DNA of 64,000 nt from Diploscapter coronatus (Eukaryota; Nematoda; Chromadorea; Rhabditida; Rhabditidae). Under the pieces are notes generated by a model. The model saw nothing but the letters and a program-made list of their open reading frames with translations. It did no database searches and was not told the DNA's origin. The DNA lies in contig OZ038422.1 of the NCBI GenBank assembly GCA_964036155.1, positions 11,493,201 to 11,557,200 on the forward strand. The letters are read 5' to 3'. The position numbers and the translations under genes are program-made. Shown piece by piece: positions 52,497-64,000 of this stretch (its first letter is position 1; every line of letters starts with the position of its first letter).

Positions 52497-53547
52497 TATT
52501 ATAGAAAATTTTCGATGCAATATTTACTTCACATCTTCTAATTCGATTTCTCATTGGAGAAAATATTCAGTCTGAAAATAACTGATAAATTTCGGATAAA
52601 AATGACGAGTTTTAAAATGTATAAGAATTCAGGAAGGTATACATTTCACAGGTTTATGATATTTCACTAAGAAAAGCGATGAAACCAAAGAGATACTGAT
52701 AAGCTTTCGAAATATTAGCAGAGTAATGAATCCTAGCTTTCCAAGCTAGTATCGGGAATAGTCGTGATCATTCTCCCATGCCTTAAAGGGGTGCTTTTCT
52801 TTTCTCCCTCTTCGAAATCCCCATGTCTCGCTAAATCTCTCTTAATCTGGGCGTCATGACAACGTTGCGTCGCGCAGTGGAATGTCGCAGTCTGTCAATT
52901 TTCTCTAGGAATAACTCGACTAGAAAAGGTTTATTTAGCTTCAACTGTGAGAATGAGTAATTTAATCAAGAATAATGCAAGCTTGCAAACCTGAATTGTG
53001 AGCTTGGTTTGTGGTTTGATAAGCCTCGATAAAATGATAGGGAATAGTAGGGCTTCAGATAAAATAGGTAAAGTTTGAAAAGCAAGGTAAATCAAGAGTA
53101 TCAAAATCTTGAAACCTCTTCAAAATTTGATCCCTTTTCACCCCTGATTCTGCTCAAGCATAAAATTATCAGTGAGATTAATATATTAACTTATATTAGC
53201 TTAAAATATTTTTTCCTTTCAAAGAATAACATGATGAGGTCTTCTATTCTGCTTATCATGTGCATTCAATAGTTGGAAACGTTAAATTTCACTGTTTTCA
53301 TGTTAATTAAAATAAAAAATTGCAATCATAAGATTTATTAACTTATTAAGCCACAATTGTTATCAAAGATATTGAAAAATGAATCTCGAAAATAGTCTCT
53401 TCTAAAAACTCATAGCAATGTAAAATATATTTGGCAGTGTCTTACTTCACCAACGAATAGATGAATCACTTAGCAGAAGAAGGGGACGCATCCGATTCTG
53501 AATGTATTTTTGTTTAATTTTGCAAAGGAATAATTTCTTACGCGAAA
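52497..53547. other. Intergenic region downstream of the secreted-protein gene
   Basis: AT-rich, with no supported gene. The ARL13-type gene would be promoted from here on the minus strand; no TATA box was recognised. Confidence 0.5.
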
Positions 53548-54124
53548 TCAGTTCTGAAGGGGCTTCCCGCCCTTGCCTCCCGTAGTTCTTTTTCCGCCTC
53601 TGCCTCCCGTAGTTCGCTTTCGGCCTTTGTCTCTGGCCTTTTCGGCACGCTTCCTGCGATTTTCACGTCTCTTCTCCTCGCGCCGAGAACGAACATCCGG
53701 GGGAATCCAGGTTCCTGAAATGATCATTGGAATATTTTTCCTGAGAAACTTCTTTACCTCCAGGGGCGACCTCCTGCAGATTCATCATCTCTGGAGCTCC
53801 GACTTCGTTCATCTCGAGAACAGCCAGTTCTTCAGAGCTGTCGTCTTCATCAGAAGAGCTGGAATCGGCCAGTTCGAGGGGTTCGAAATCGTCGTGGGCA
53901 AGTTCGACGACTTCCTACCGCCAGTGAAATAATTATTTTTTGTTCAATATTTGAAAAAATGAAGTGGAAATTGGCAAGATAAAACTCTTAGAGAATCGAA
54001 TCTCTAACGTCTTAAAACAGCCGAAACGTTTGTTTGACACTAATAAAATGAAATCTACCAATTCGTCAACTGGCATAGCAGCCGTAAAGGCAATGCAGAG
54101 TCCTGCGAGAAGAAGTAGCTTCAT
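53548..54124 (-). CDS. Small secreted protein with acidic and basic halves, unrecognised
   Basis: Three exons (54059-54124, 53758-53914, 53548-53714) with agreeing phases give 129 residues. MKLLLLAGLCIAFTAAMP is a clear signal peptide. The next 50 residues are strongly acidic (ADSSSSDEDDSSEEL), then TWIPPDVRSRREEKRRENRRK begins a strongly basic region. The end has a short Gly-Arg/Lys repeat (KRTTGGRGGKRTTGGKGGK). There are no Cys residues in the mature part. It could be an extracellular matrix or mineral-binding type protein, or a precursor cut at its many dibasic sites; both are guesses. A TATA box lies about 75 bp upstream, which supports a discrete, possibly highly expressed gene. Confidence 0.72.
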
Positions 54125-54894
54125 GATGATGAGTGGATTTGGAAGCTGATTGCAGGATGAACCGAATCGGCTGATGCTCCATGCTGAACTCGAGGCGCTT
54201 TTATATTTGAAGATGGGTGCTGTCTTGTCGATTAGAAATCTAGAGCAAAGCAATTATCATTGACACGAAAATCGAAGAATGACAAGAGTAAACAACTACA
54301 AGGTAAATATTATCCATTGTCTAAAATTATCAACGCCGATTGAGGTGGTTGTTGTTCAACATTCCATCCAAGGATTGGGTTCAAAGGTTACGCTGTTTAT
54401 CATATCGACACTAGATAACTGTTTGGAAGGTGAAAATTAAACCATATGACGTTCATTTACAATACAGCAACGATGTTGATTTTATATCTTGTCAATTGAA
54501 CAACTGAAATTGCTAGCAACAACGAGAAAATAATTTCTAAAAGTATCAGAGAGAGGCCATGTCTCCCCCCTTCGAGGGAGAGAAAGAACGCATGAATTTT
54601 TCCGACGTTTCAATTATCGCTAATTATCCCGTTAATTAGTTGATAATTTCATGAAACCAAGACACCAATTGGGGTAATAAAATACGCCCGAAATGATGGC
54701 GTCATTGGTTTGTCGAAAAAGACTGCTGCAGGAACCAATTGCTGTACAAAAATGATCATAGCTTTTGATAGGATGGACTGTTTTTAAAAATCTAAAAAGT
54801 TTTGAGTTATTCACAACCTTTCTCATCACTCTGATATCAAATTTACTCAATCCAACCAATTTTGGAAAGTCACTTGGTCTCTCTACCTAAAGGG
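54125..54894. other. Upstream region of the secreted-protein gene
   Basis: Contains the TATA box at 54198-54206. No other gene is supported. Confidence 0.5.
54198..54206 (-). promoter_or_regulatory. TATA box of the secreted-protein gene
   Basis: The minus strand reads AAATATAAAAGCGCC about 75-80 bp before the start codon at 54124, a usual distance once a short leader is allowed for. Confidence 0.55.
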
Positions 54895-55165
54895 TTTAGA
54901 TTTCAAAATATTGGAATAAAAGGTGATAAATTCAGCGTAGTTAACTTTTGTGATGTAATCAAAGAATACGACCCACAACGAATAAATGGCGTGAAGTCGG
55001 AAAATTAACATAAAAAGCTTGATTATAAGAATCTCAGCTTTCATATAGAAATTGTATTCAATAAAATGTGAAATAATAATTTCATTTTAATGCACATGAT
55101 ACAGACAACTCTTGAATGCATCCAAAAGTAGCGAAAGATAATTATAACTGAAATAAATATTTTAT
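54895..55165 (+). pseudogene. Relic of the 3' end of an Hsp70-kelch unit
   Basis: NFCDVIKEYDPQ followed by a frameshifted INGVKSEN copies the last kelch exon of unit C (NFCDVIEEYDPQTDKW). The following 150 bp match the DNA after unit A (24735-24895), including ATGCACATGATACA and AACTGAAATAAATATT. No other part of the unit is nearby. Confidence 0.65.
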
Positions 55166-55208
55166 TGCAAAACAGACCTAGTGAGCACTTTCGTCAGATG
55201 AAAATAAA

Positions 55209-55529
55209 CTATAGAGGAGTAGGTCGTAAGGGCTTTCTAAAAGTCGTCCTTCCTAGATCTGTGTGGAATACAAAAAGCCGACTCAGCCTCAGGTTATTTT
55301 TCATGCAAAAGTGACAAAGTTGAAATTTGCATACATTAAGAAAATTTTGACTCATTTCAATATCCACTTCGTTTGCCAACATTTGGTGGTCGTTTGCTGC
55401 GAGGACGAGACTATTTATGTTGCCATTTGTGTCACGAGCTAGCAGGTGAGTTCTGTATTTCACAAAGTGGGGATCCTCAAATTTAAAGTTCAAGTCTAAA
55501 GGGCCTTCTATTTCAAGATGCAGGCTCAA
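55209..55529 (-). CDS. Hypothetical open frame, 106 codons, unrecognised
   Basis: The N-terminal part (LHLEIEGPLDLNFKFEDPHF, then LLARDTNGNINSLVLAAND) looks more protein-like than chance frames nearby, and a GT donor-like site follows at about 55335. No partner exon or domain was identified. It may be one exon of an undetected gene or a fossil. Confidence 0.22.
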   Translation of the reverse strand: MSLHLEIEGPLDLNFKFEDPHFVKYRTHLLARDTNGNINSLVLAANDHQMLANEVDIEMSQNFLNVCKFQLCHFCMKNNLRLSRLFVFHTDLGRTTFRKPLRPTPL

Positions 55530-55829
55530 AATGCTAAAAGTTTATTGCCAAGTTCGAAATCAAGTTTCATACAAATGTACAAAGAAGCCGATAATTTATC
55601 CTCCGGGGAGTTTGGACCATTGGAATTAGGGAGGTGTACAAAAATCAAATCTTGATTTGCGCTAGCGTTTAACGCAGTATTTATTTAAACTTGCGTGTGC
55701 GTTTTGAAAATTATCCCGGAAAGTAGATTTTGCGTTAATGCTAGTTAATAACGCGTTATCTTTGTACACCTCTGATTGGAATGACACGATTGCAGTTGAA
55801 GTTGAAATTTTGGTGCGATTTTGAACCGA

Positions 55830-57056
55830 TTACTTGGCATTCAATTTGGTGGGACGCTTTCCCTGTTTCTGAAGGTCAGCGAGCTTGTCGCCGACGCTTT
55901 TTTCGAGGCGTTTGAATTCCGACCTTCTGTCCACGAGCATTGCCTGTTTTTCCTAAAATTAGCTATTTTTTTTGCAAATTTCCAACTTACTGTAGTTTTT
56001 GAAATTTTTTCCTCATAAAATTCTACTTTGTGATACTGATTTTGTGTAGATTTTTTTATTGAAAGAAAACTTTAAAATAGGAAAAATTTTCAAAATTCGC
56101 ACCTCCTTTTCCCTCTCGAGTTGAGCGATGTGTCTGCGTAGTTCCTCCTCGTGGTGCTCCCATTCGACTTGCGCGTGGGCCTTCAGCTGCATCATTGGCT
56201 GAAAAGGGGTGGATTTGACAAATTCAAAAATTTTTCTATAAAATATACTAGATTTTTGGTAAAATTAATTTTTTCCTCAAAAGAATGGGTGACTTTTCAA
56301 AAATTTGAACTGTCTCACATCGGTCACCCGGAATCCCACGACATCGCCACGCGTCTGCGCCTTTTCCTCGAGCGTCTTGAGTTCCTCGACTTTTTCGGCG
56401 ACCTAAAATTTGTATCTTTCTGAATCTTTATCTCTTAAAAATTGTTTGATTTCTTTTCCAAAATATTGATTTTTACCTGCGACTCGGCGAAAATCTCGTC
56501 AATCTTGCGCTTCGCGATCGTCTCGTATTCGGAGGCCATTTCAGTAGCGTCGCTCTGAAGAGAAAGGGCGTTATTTTCAATTTTTAAAAGTCGTATCTTC
56601 AACTTACAATGCCCATCTCCTTCAACTTGACGGCCATCGTGGCGGCCAATTTAGTGACGGAGTTGAGCGCGAACGCCTTGCAGTCCTCCACAGATTTCAC
56701 GTTCTCGACCGACATCTCTTCTGGAAATTCGAAGAAATTAGCGTTTTAAAAGGAGTTAAAATTAGTATATTTTACAGGACGTTAAAATTAAAAAGCGCTG
56801 AAAGTAGCGTTTGAAAATTGGAAAAAGCTAGAGCAGCGTTTTGAAGAAAATCAATCACATTTCCAGGGATTTTCTAGGTTTCCAAAATTAGTAATTTTTA
56901 AATCGCTAGAAATTATAATATTTTTGAAAGAAAAAATGGGAAGAATAGAAAATTGAACGTGAATTTGGCGCGCTTGAATCGGAAAGTGGGAAACGCGCTC
57001 GATTCGAAAAGTGCTCGACCTGGATTTACACTTGCCAACACACTGCTTCTTCGCAT
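55830..57056 (-). CDS. Coiled-coil protein of unknown function
   Basis: Six exons: 57056 to about 57022, about 56609-56720, about 56478-56554, 56319-56402, 56103-56198 and 55830-55952. The chosen start gives MRRSSVLAKEMSVENVK and fits the exon phase; the ATG at 57066 does not, and the ATG of EMSVEN is an alternative. The product is about 170 residues, helical throughout, with heptad-like stretches (AEKVEELKTLEEKAQ, HHEEELRRHIAQLEREKE) and a basic end (KQGKRPTKLNAK). No signal peptide or membrane segment. The small size and shape fit a subunit of a cytoplasmic adaptor complex, but I cannot name the family. It is divergent from COPA across about 250 bp. Confidence 0.68.
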
Positions 57057-57310
57057 TTTCGCTCACACGTCGACAAAAATTCCGATTTTTTGCTATTTTT
57101 CACCAACTCTTCGTTGATTTTTTCGACTTTTTGGAGTGTTCACCCTTTTTTGCGACCACTGATTTGGAAAATTCATCAGTTTTTCATATTTTTCAGCAAT
57201 AGTTTTACTTGGAAACTTCCAAAGTTGTGGTTGAAAAGATAGGTGAACTTTCCAAAAACTTAATTATCGCAAATTTAGCGTAGATTTCTAGACATCGCAA
57301 GCAATCAACG
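57057..57310. promoter_or_regulatory. Divergent promoter region between the coiled-coil gene and COPA
   Basis: Start codons of two opposite genes are 254 bp apart, so both promoters and 5' ends must lie here. TTTCTAG at about 57285-57291, shortly before the COPA ATG, could be a trans-splice acceptor. Confidence 0.5.
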
Positions 57311-60300
57311 ATGTCTCTTCTTGTCAAGTTCGAGACCAAGAGTGCTAGAGTCAAAGGTAAATCTTGAAGAAATGGCTATCGATCGACCTAAATCGTTGGC
57401 TTTGAGAGATAGCTTTTGTCGAACTTCATTACTATTATCCATTTTAGAAAATTCTAAAGTGGGTTTAAAATTTTTTAACATAGCGAAAGTATTCAGAATG
57501 GAAAATTTACTATCTTTCACCTGACAACTTTTTTGAAACTTTCCTCATTTTCTCGATTTGGATTATTTCCAATTTTCAGGAATTTCATTCCATCCGACAC
57601 GTCCCTGGGTACTGGCCTCTCTCCACAGCGGAGTCATTCAGGTATCAATATATGCATTTTCCGAAAAATAAAAAAAAAAATACTAATCCATTATTCAAAG
57701 TTTCCCCTTTCCAGCTATGGGACTACCGAATGTGTGTGCTAATCGACAAGTTCGACGAGCACGATGGGCCGGTGCGTGGCATCTGTTTCCATCAGGAACA
57801 GCCCATCTTCGTGTCTGGAGGCGATGACTACAAAATCAAGGTACTTGACTGGAAAATAAAACGTTTTCTTTAATTTTCAAATTTCTATTTTCGAGACCAA
57901 TTATTGAAGTTTTTTTTGAGAAAATAAAGATTACTGTAATAAGATGTATGATGTTTATAGGTGTGGAACTACAAGCAGCGTCGTTGCATCTTCACTCTGC
58001 TCGGCCACCTGGACTACATCCGATCAACGTTCTTCCACAACAAGTATCCCTGGATCATCTCTGCTTCTGACGATCAGACCGTTCGCATCTGGAATTGGCA
58101 GTCCAGGAATTCTATCGCGATTCTCACTGGTATTTTATTAAAGATTCGGAAATTGGTTAAATTTTACTTCTATGAAGTTGCCTTTTTCCTGAAAATATTT
58201 GATGTTCTTCTGTAGAAGAGTAGAAAACATCTTGAAATGTATTTTAAAAAAATGTGAATATGTGAATTTGCAGGCCATAACCACTACGTGATGTGCGCAC
58301 AGTTCCACCCGACGGAGGATCTCGTGGCCTCCGCTTCTCTCGATCAGACGGTCCGCATCTGGGACATCTCGGGGCTGAGGAAGAGGCAGATGCCTGGTGG
58401 GGGATCGATGCCGCGTGCCGGCGCCCAGCAGACCGAACTCTTCGGACAGCCAGATGCTGTGGTGAAGCACGTGCTAGAGGGACATGATAGAGGTTTTTTT
58501 CGTTGTTGGAACAAGTAGAAAAGTATGATTTTACAGGAGTCAACTGGGTCTCCTGGCATCCGACCATGCCGGTCCTGGTGTCTGGCTCTGATGACAGACA
58601 AGTCAAACTGTGGCGCTACAACGAGACCAAGGCCTGGGAGGTATGTTTCCTCATGTCTAGGGAGGACTTGAAGTTGGTCTCATGAGAAATTTTTATCACT
58701 TTCATTCGCTCAGTCCCGTTTCTATTTTTATGTTTACCAATAATACTATTTGTCTTGTTTGTTAAAGACTAAAAGGGTAAAATTGAGGTGGACAGCTGTC
58801 GCGGTCACTACAACAACGTCTCCTCGGTGCTCTTCCACCCGAACGCGGAGCTGATTCTGTCGAACTCCGAGGACAAGTCCATTCGCGTCTGGGACATGCA
58901 GAAGCGCACCAGCTTGCACGTTTTTAGGTAGGGAAATTTAGAAACAGGCGACAAACTCGACATTTTGGTTTTGGGTATCTCCTTTGCAATAATGTTTGGC
59001 ATAATTCGCCTCAAGGGGCTAGAGAGAGTTGGAATCGAGAGGGGAATGAGAAGCGAGGAAAATGACTGAGACCTAGGGACATATTTGGGTGAAAACAGTA
59101 TTAGATCCCAGAAAACGATCATTTACTCTTAGAAAAGAGATTATCTCTCGAATTTTCTATAGAAATAGCCTCGAGATACGATTATTCTAGTATCCGGTTT
59201 TCAACATACAATTTCAGAAATTAGCTCTGAGAGTCGTATTTTGTGGAAATAAAGAGGGCTCTTAAAACGATAGTTTCCAGACACGACAACGAGCGTTTCT
59301 GGGTGCTGGCGTCTCACCCGAGCCTGAACATGTTCGCTGCTGGCCACGACAACGGAATGGTGGTCTTCAAAATCCAGAGGGAGCGACCCGCCTACTGCGT
59401 CTCGGAAAATCTCTGTCTCTACGTCAAGGAAAAGCAACTCAGAAGGCTGGATGTCACTACGAAGTCTGTTATTTCAATATTTCAAGCTTTTATAATTCAG
59501 AAGACTAAATTAAACTTCCTTGAAACATAATTTTTCATTGAAAGAAGATCTTATTCGATATCCTTCTCATTTCATACTGAAGAAAAATGTTAGATGTGGG
59601 CAAATTTGAGGAAAAATGATTTTATCAAGAAGAATGAAAATTTTGTTTCCAGCAAAGACGTCGCAGTGTGCCGTCTGCGCAGTGCCGCTGCCTTCATGCA
59701 GCCCTACTACGCATTGGCCTTCAACCCTGCGGAGAACGCCTTCCTCTTGACGAGCAGATCACACAACAAGGAAATGTGCTCTTTCGATCTTTACAAGGTT
59801 CATTTTGGTGTTATCTTTCAAATTTATTTTTTACTCGTTTTTTCAACTGCTGAAGTCTAGATCCTTAATGAAAAAGAACAACTTACTTTGAAAATGCATT
59901 TTTCTACGATTTTGAAAAATTCAGCTGAACAAAGACCAGGACCCGAACGGCGACACGCAGGCGACGCGCTCCGCGGGAATTGCTGCTGTCTGGGTGGCCA
60001 GAAATCGATTCGCCCTGTTGGACAAAAATCAGCAGGTTTTATTTTAAAATTTTTTATCATTTTCTTCAAAATATTCTTCCATAGAAGTCGATAATAAGAA
60101 TTTTTTATATTTATATATATTTTTTTTAATTAGTAAAACTTAAAAATTAAGATAAAATATTCAAAAACAATCTTTCCAGATCTCCCTTCGCGACCTCGCG
60201 AACAAGGAAGTGAGGAAGATCGATTCAGTGGCGGGACCTGTGGACGATCTGTTCTACGCGGGCACAGGCCTTCTGCTGCTGAGAAACGATGAGGGACTCC

Positions 60301-63300
60301 AGCTGTTCGACGTCCAGCAGAAGAGGGTCATGGCTAGCGTCAAGGCTTCGAAGGTAATTTTTCTCATTTTTAAAGATGTTTTTTAATTTATAGGAAAATT
60401 TGTTAAGATTATTCTATTGGAAAGGATCCTCAAGAGATAGTTGTTCTTTTTGAAATTTTCAATAAATTGGAAAAAAATAAAATTCAAATTTTGCAGGTCC
60501 GCTACGTGGTCTGGTCCCGCTCGATGGAGTACGCTGCGCTGATTTCGAAACACACCCTGACCCTCGTGAACAGAAAGCTGGAGATTCTCTTCCAGCAGCA
60601 GGAATCGACGATCGTGAAGAGCGGCGCCTGGGACGAGGACGGCATCTTCCTCTACACCACCAGCAATCATATCAAGTTGGCTTGCTTTAACTTTAGCTTC
60701 AGAAGTGTTTCAAATTTTATGTTTTATAGAAAATTGTATCCAAATTAAATCATGCTCTTTTATCGAGAAAGTTAGAAATTTTTATGATTTTCTGAGTATT
60801 GAGCCTTGAAATTAGACCTTTTCATTGATCTTTTCTAGCTGTAAAGCTGGAAAATGTTGAAATTGAATATATCGAATATCTTGAGATACGCTCTGATCGC
60901 GGGTGACTGCGGCATTGTGCGCACCCTGGACCTACCCCTCTACATTCTGGCGATTCGCGGATCCACCCTCTATTGCCTGAATCGGGAAGCGGCGCCTGTC
61001 GAGGTCCCCATCGACCCAACCGAGTACAAGTTCAAACTCGCGCTCATCAACAGGAAAATCGAGGACGTTCTTCAGATGGTCAAGGGTTAATTTTTATTTA
61101 TTTATTTTTTTAAATTTATGTTTCAGACAGAAAATGGGTAATTTTACCTATTACCTATTAAATTGTAGATTAGATGAGCAAGGAAAACTTGTTTTCTTCA
61201 TTTTTTGTAGATTATTATGATTCATGAAATTTGAAAAAAGTTTAGGAGCCAACCTGGTGGGTCAATCCATCATCGGCTACCTGGAAAAGAAGGGCTACCC
61301 CGAAATCGCCCTGCATTTCGTCAAGGTAAAAAATCTCGAGTTTTTTTAATCTGCATTCCAAATTTTAGGACGAAAAGACGCGTTTCGGCCTGGCTTTGGA
61401 GTGCGGAAACTTGGAAGTGGCTTTGGAAGCGGCGAAAGTCGTCGACGAAAAACCCGTCTGGGAGGCGCTCGGAGAGGCGGCGTTGATTCAGGTAAAAATA
61501 GAAGTTTTCAAAAACGACATCAATATGAATGAAATTTTCTGAATTGTCTACAAATCCAAGCTCAAGCTAAACTCGGAGATTTTTGTTTTAGGGCAACCAC
61601 CAAATCGTCGAAATGGCCTATCAGCGCACGAAGAATTTCGAGAAATTGTCGTTCCTCTACTTTACCACTGGAAATACGGAGAAACTGTCGAAAATGATGA
61701 AAATCGCCCAGATGAGAAACGATGCGGACGGCCACTATCAGACTGCACTCATGCTAGGAGATATGGAAGAGAGAATCAAGGGTATTTTTTCATTTGCTTC
61801 TGAAAATTCTACATCATACAGACATTCTAAAAATTGCAAATCTTAATTTTTTATGCGATAAAAAATAAATTTCAAAGTTGTATCCTTTAGAAACTTTTCC
61901 TAAATTCAGTATTGAAAAACGTGGGTCAACTTTCACTGGCCTACCTGACCGCGGCGACGCACGGCTACAAGGACGAGGCGGAGAATTTGAAGGCCGAACT
62001 GGAGGCCAAAAACCAGCCTCTGCCTCCCATCGACCCCAACGCAAAACTTCTCATACCTATGCCGCCCGTTTGCAAGGTTTTAAATTTTTCGTGTTATGTA
62101 GGCATGCAAATTGGAAATGATTATTTGAAATATCCTTGAAACGTATCTGGAAAAGAAACTCAAGAAAGTAATCATTTTGAAAATCCATGAAGCTAGCCGC
62201 TTTTTCAGTTGACAAAATTTTTTTTTTTTTTTAATAAAGATAAGCTAATTTTCCAGTTGGAAGAAAACTGGCCCCAGTTAGCGACGGCGAGAGGCCCGTT
62301 CGACGCGCATCTGCTGGGAATTCGCTCTGCGACAAGTGGCAAGGAGGCCGGCCAAACGGCTCACAAGAAACCCGCCGCGTCCGCGTTCGCTGCTGCTGAC
62401 GACGCTGACATCGACATAGATGAGGGTGCCTGGGGCAACGACGGCGACTATCTTATCGACGAGGGTGGAGAGTTGGAGGTATTTTTTGTTTTTTTTACAA
62501 ACCGTAGCGGCCAAAAGTTTGAGACATTTATGATTTTGAATACAACTTGGTAAGCCCAATTACAACGGGCCAATTTGAATGAAATTTTGCAAACATATTC
62601 TTTCCACTGAATTTCACTCAAATTCGTTCACAGAATTGGGCCTACCAGACTAGATTCAGAATCATAAATGCTCTAAACTTTGACCGTCAGTATATTTCTA
62701 TAAACTATTTGAACATATACAAATGCATTTTTGATTTGTTCAAATTACGTCTTTCAATTTTGAATATTGTAAAAGTTAGATAGTGCGATATTGTAATTTT
62801 TTAATCGTCAACACTTTTCAAACCTATATTTTTATTTGCAGATCGACGAAGATGACAAGATTGGCGGTGATGAGGAAGGCGGTTGGGACGTCGAGGAGAA
62901 TTTGGACATTCCGGACGTGCCTGATGAGGCTGCTGGATCGGAGGGTAAAATCGTCATATTTAAAAAAAAAAATTGAATTTATATTCACGGCCTTACAAGC
63001 CTTATCCTTTGGGAACGTCCTGGATTTACCTTACTTGCACAGAGAAATAGAAAACTGTCTTTATCCCTCGTTTTCCTTCGCTATTTCTTACTCTCTTCAC
63101 TAGTTTCACAGGATAGGGCTTTTGTAAGACCTTGTATTTCGATTTTCTGAGACGAATCTAAAAATTAATTTCTTAGCGATTTTCATCAAGTTTGGAGCAA
63201 GTTTTCTATCGAATTTCTATAGATTTGAAAAAAAAACCAGATCTTTCAAATTTCAAAATTCCAGACGATGTAGTGCCTAATCGTGGTCCGGTGCTCTCAT

Positions 63301-63968
63301 CGCACTGGCCGGCCGCGTCGCGTCTCGTCGCGGACCACGTTACTGCTGGAAGTTACGAATCTGCCGCGAGACTGCTCTACGATCAGCTGGGCGTCATCAA
63401 CGTCATCCCCTTCAGACAGCTCTTCTTGACTCTTTATGCGAGGTAAAATTTTACCTTGTTGATTTGTTTCTTCGGTTTTGATTGATTTTTAAATATTTTT
63501 TTTTCAGATCACGGACCTCGTTCGAGGCATTCCCAAGTGGCGGAGCGCTATTCGGCTACCCACTGAGAAATTGGCAGGAAGCGGCTGGAAAGTAAGCGAT
63601 TTAAAGGAAATAATTGTTTAGATTTATCTTTTTCAAACATTTGCTATTCGTTGTTTTTAGGAACGGTCTGCCCTCGGTTGCGGTGCGTCTCTCGGATTTG
63701 GCCAGACGTTTGCAGCAGTGTTATCAGGTAAAAATTCTAAAAATTGAAATTAACATACATTTTTTAGCTTATATTGTTTGTATAAACTAAAAGTTTTCAG
63801 TTAACCACCGCCGGAAAATTCGCCGATGTGGTCGTCAATCTAAGACGAATCTTGCTGTCCGTGCCTCTACTCGTGGTCAACTCTAAACAGGAAGTTGCTG
63901 AAGCCGAACAGTTGATCCTCATTTGCAGAGAATACCTGGCCGGACTGCTTCTGGAATCTGCTAGAAAG
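57311..63968 (+). CDS. copa-1: Coatomer subunit alpha (COPI coat), partial at the 3' side
   Basis: Starts [16 protein letters not shown]. The N-terminal WD40 propeller is complete: [104 protein letters not shown] and [16 protein letters not shown]. The second propeller and the helical solenoid follow ([64 protein letters not shown]), then an acidic linker with [15 protein letters not shown]. The C-terminal domain ([40 protein letters not shown]) is cut by the window edge. The protein binds KKXX cargo signals and shapes COPI vesicles for Golgi-to-ER return. Codon use is GC-rich relative to introns. Two introns carry small foldback elements. Confidence 0.96.
62505..62692. mobile_element. 188-bp foldback MITE in a COPA intron
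   Basis: The arms are inverted repeats of about 80 bp: CAAAAGTTTGAGACATTTATGATT at the left and AATCATAAATGCTCTAAACTTTG at the right. TA dinucleotides lie at both ends. Terminal GGYCAAARGTTTGAG-like sequence recalls Tc1-type ends (inference). Confidence 0.65.
62989..63133. mobile_element. About 145-bp inverted-repeat element in a COPA intron
   Basis: GGCCTTACAAGCCTTATCCT at the left pairs with AGGATAGGGCTTTTGTAAGACC at the right. The middle is unrelated, pyrimidine-rich DNA. Confidence 0.5.
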
Positions 63969-64000
63969 GTAATTTTTGAAGGAAAATTTACAAAAAAAAA

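Overview
The window is nuclear DNA of an animal, most likely a nematode. It is AT-rich, its protein-coding genes are cut into many short exons, and most introns are about 40-70 nt with a TTTTCAG-type 3' end. One start codon (RNA polymerase I subunit, 40243) sits just downstream of an acceptor-like TTCAG, as expected where a spliced leader is added in trans. No prokaryotic features, tRNA, rRNA or CRISPR array were seen.

Left part (1-16 kb), all minus strand: a Still-life/Tiam-type Rac exchange factor (PH domain off the left edge; WH1, PH-CC-Ex, PDZ and DH visible), cytochrome c oxidase subunit 5B, and a CES-2/PAR-type bZIP factor. The spaces between them are AT-rich and contain weak tandem repeats and a dispersed motif, GAAGATCAGCTTTT.

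Middle part (17-39.5 kb), the unusual region: three plus-strand units, each coding for an Hsp70 nucleotide-binding domain (no substrate-binding domain recognised) followed by kelch beta-propeller exons. Units A and C have almost identical ATPase domains, introns included. Unit B is diverged and has Asn in place of two catalytic Asp residues. Exon phases show that unit C can be spliced in frame to the end of the second unit B kelch block, so this may be a modular Hsp70-kelch array grown by unequal crossing-over and gene conversion. It has been invaded by mobile DNA: a 3.3 kb imperfect palindrome with a nested MITE, two tandem 2.35 kb foldback elements, a 0.65 kb foldback element in an intron, and a 126-bp MITE that became the C-terminal coding sequence in units A and C.

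Right part (40-64 kb), conserved housekeeping and ciliary genes: RNA polymerase I second-largest subunit (+), catalase (-, convergent with it), an ARL13-type ciliary GTPase (-), a small secreted acidic/basic protein (-), a coiled-coil protein of unknown role (-) that shares a ~250 bp divergent promoter region with coatomer alpha subunit COPA (+, running off the right edge). A relic of the kelch unit 3' end lies at 54.9-55.2 kb, so the family has spread beyond the cluster.

All exon boundaries were read by eye from splice signals, reading-frame phase and recalled family sequences. No alignment or search was run.
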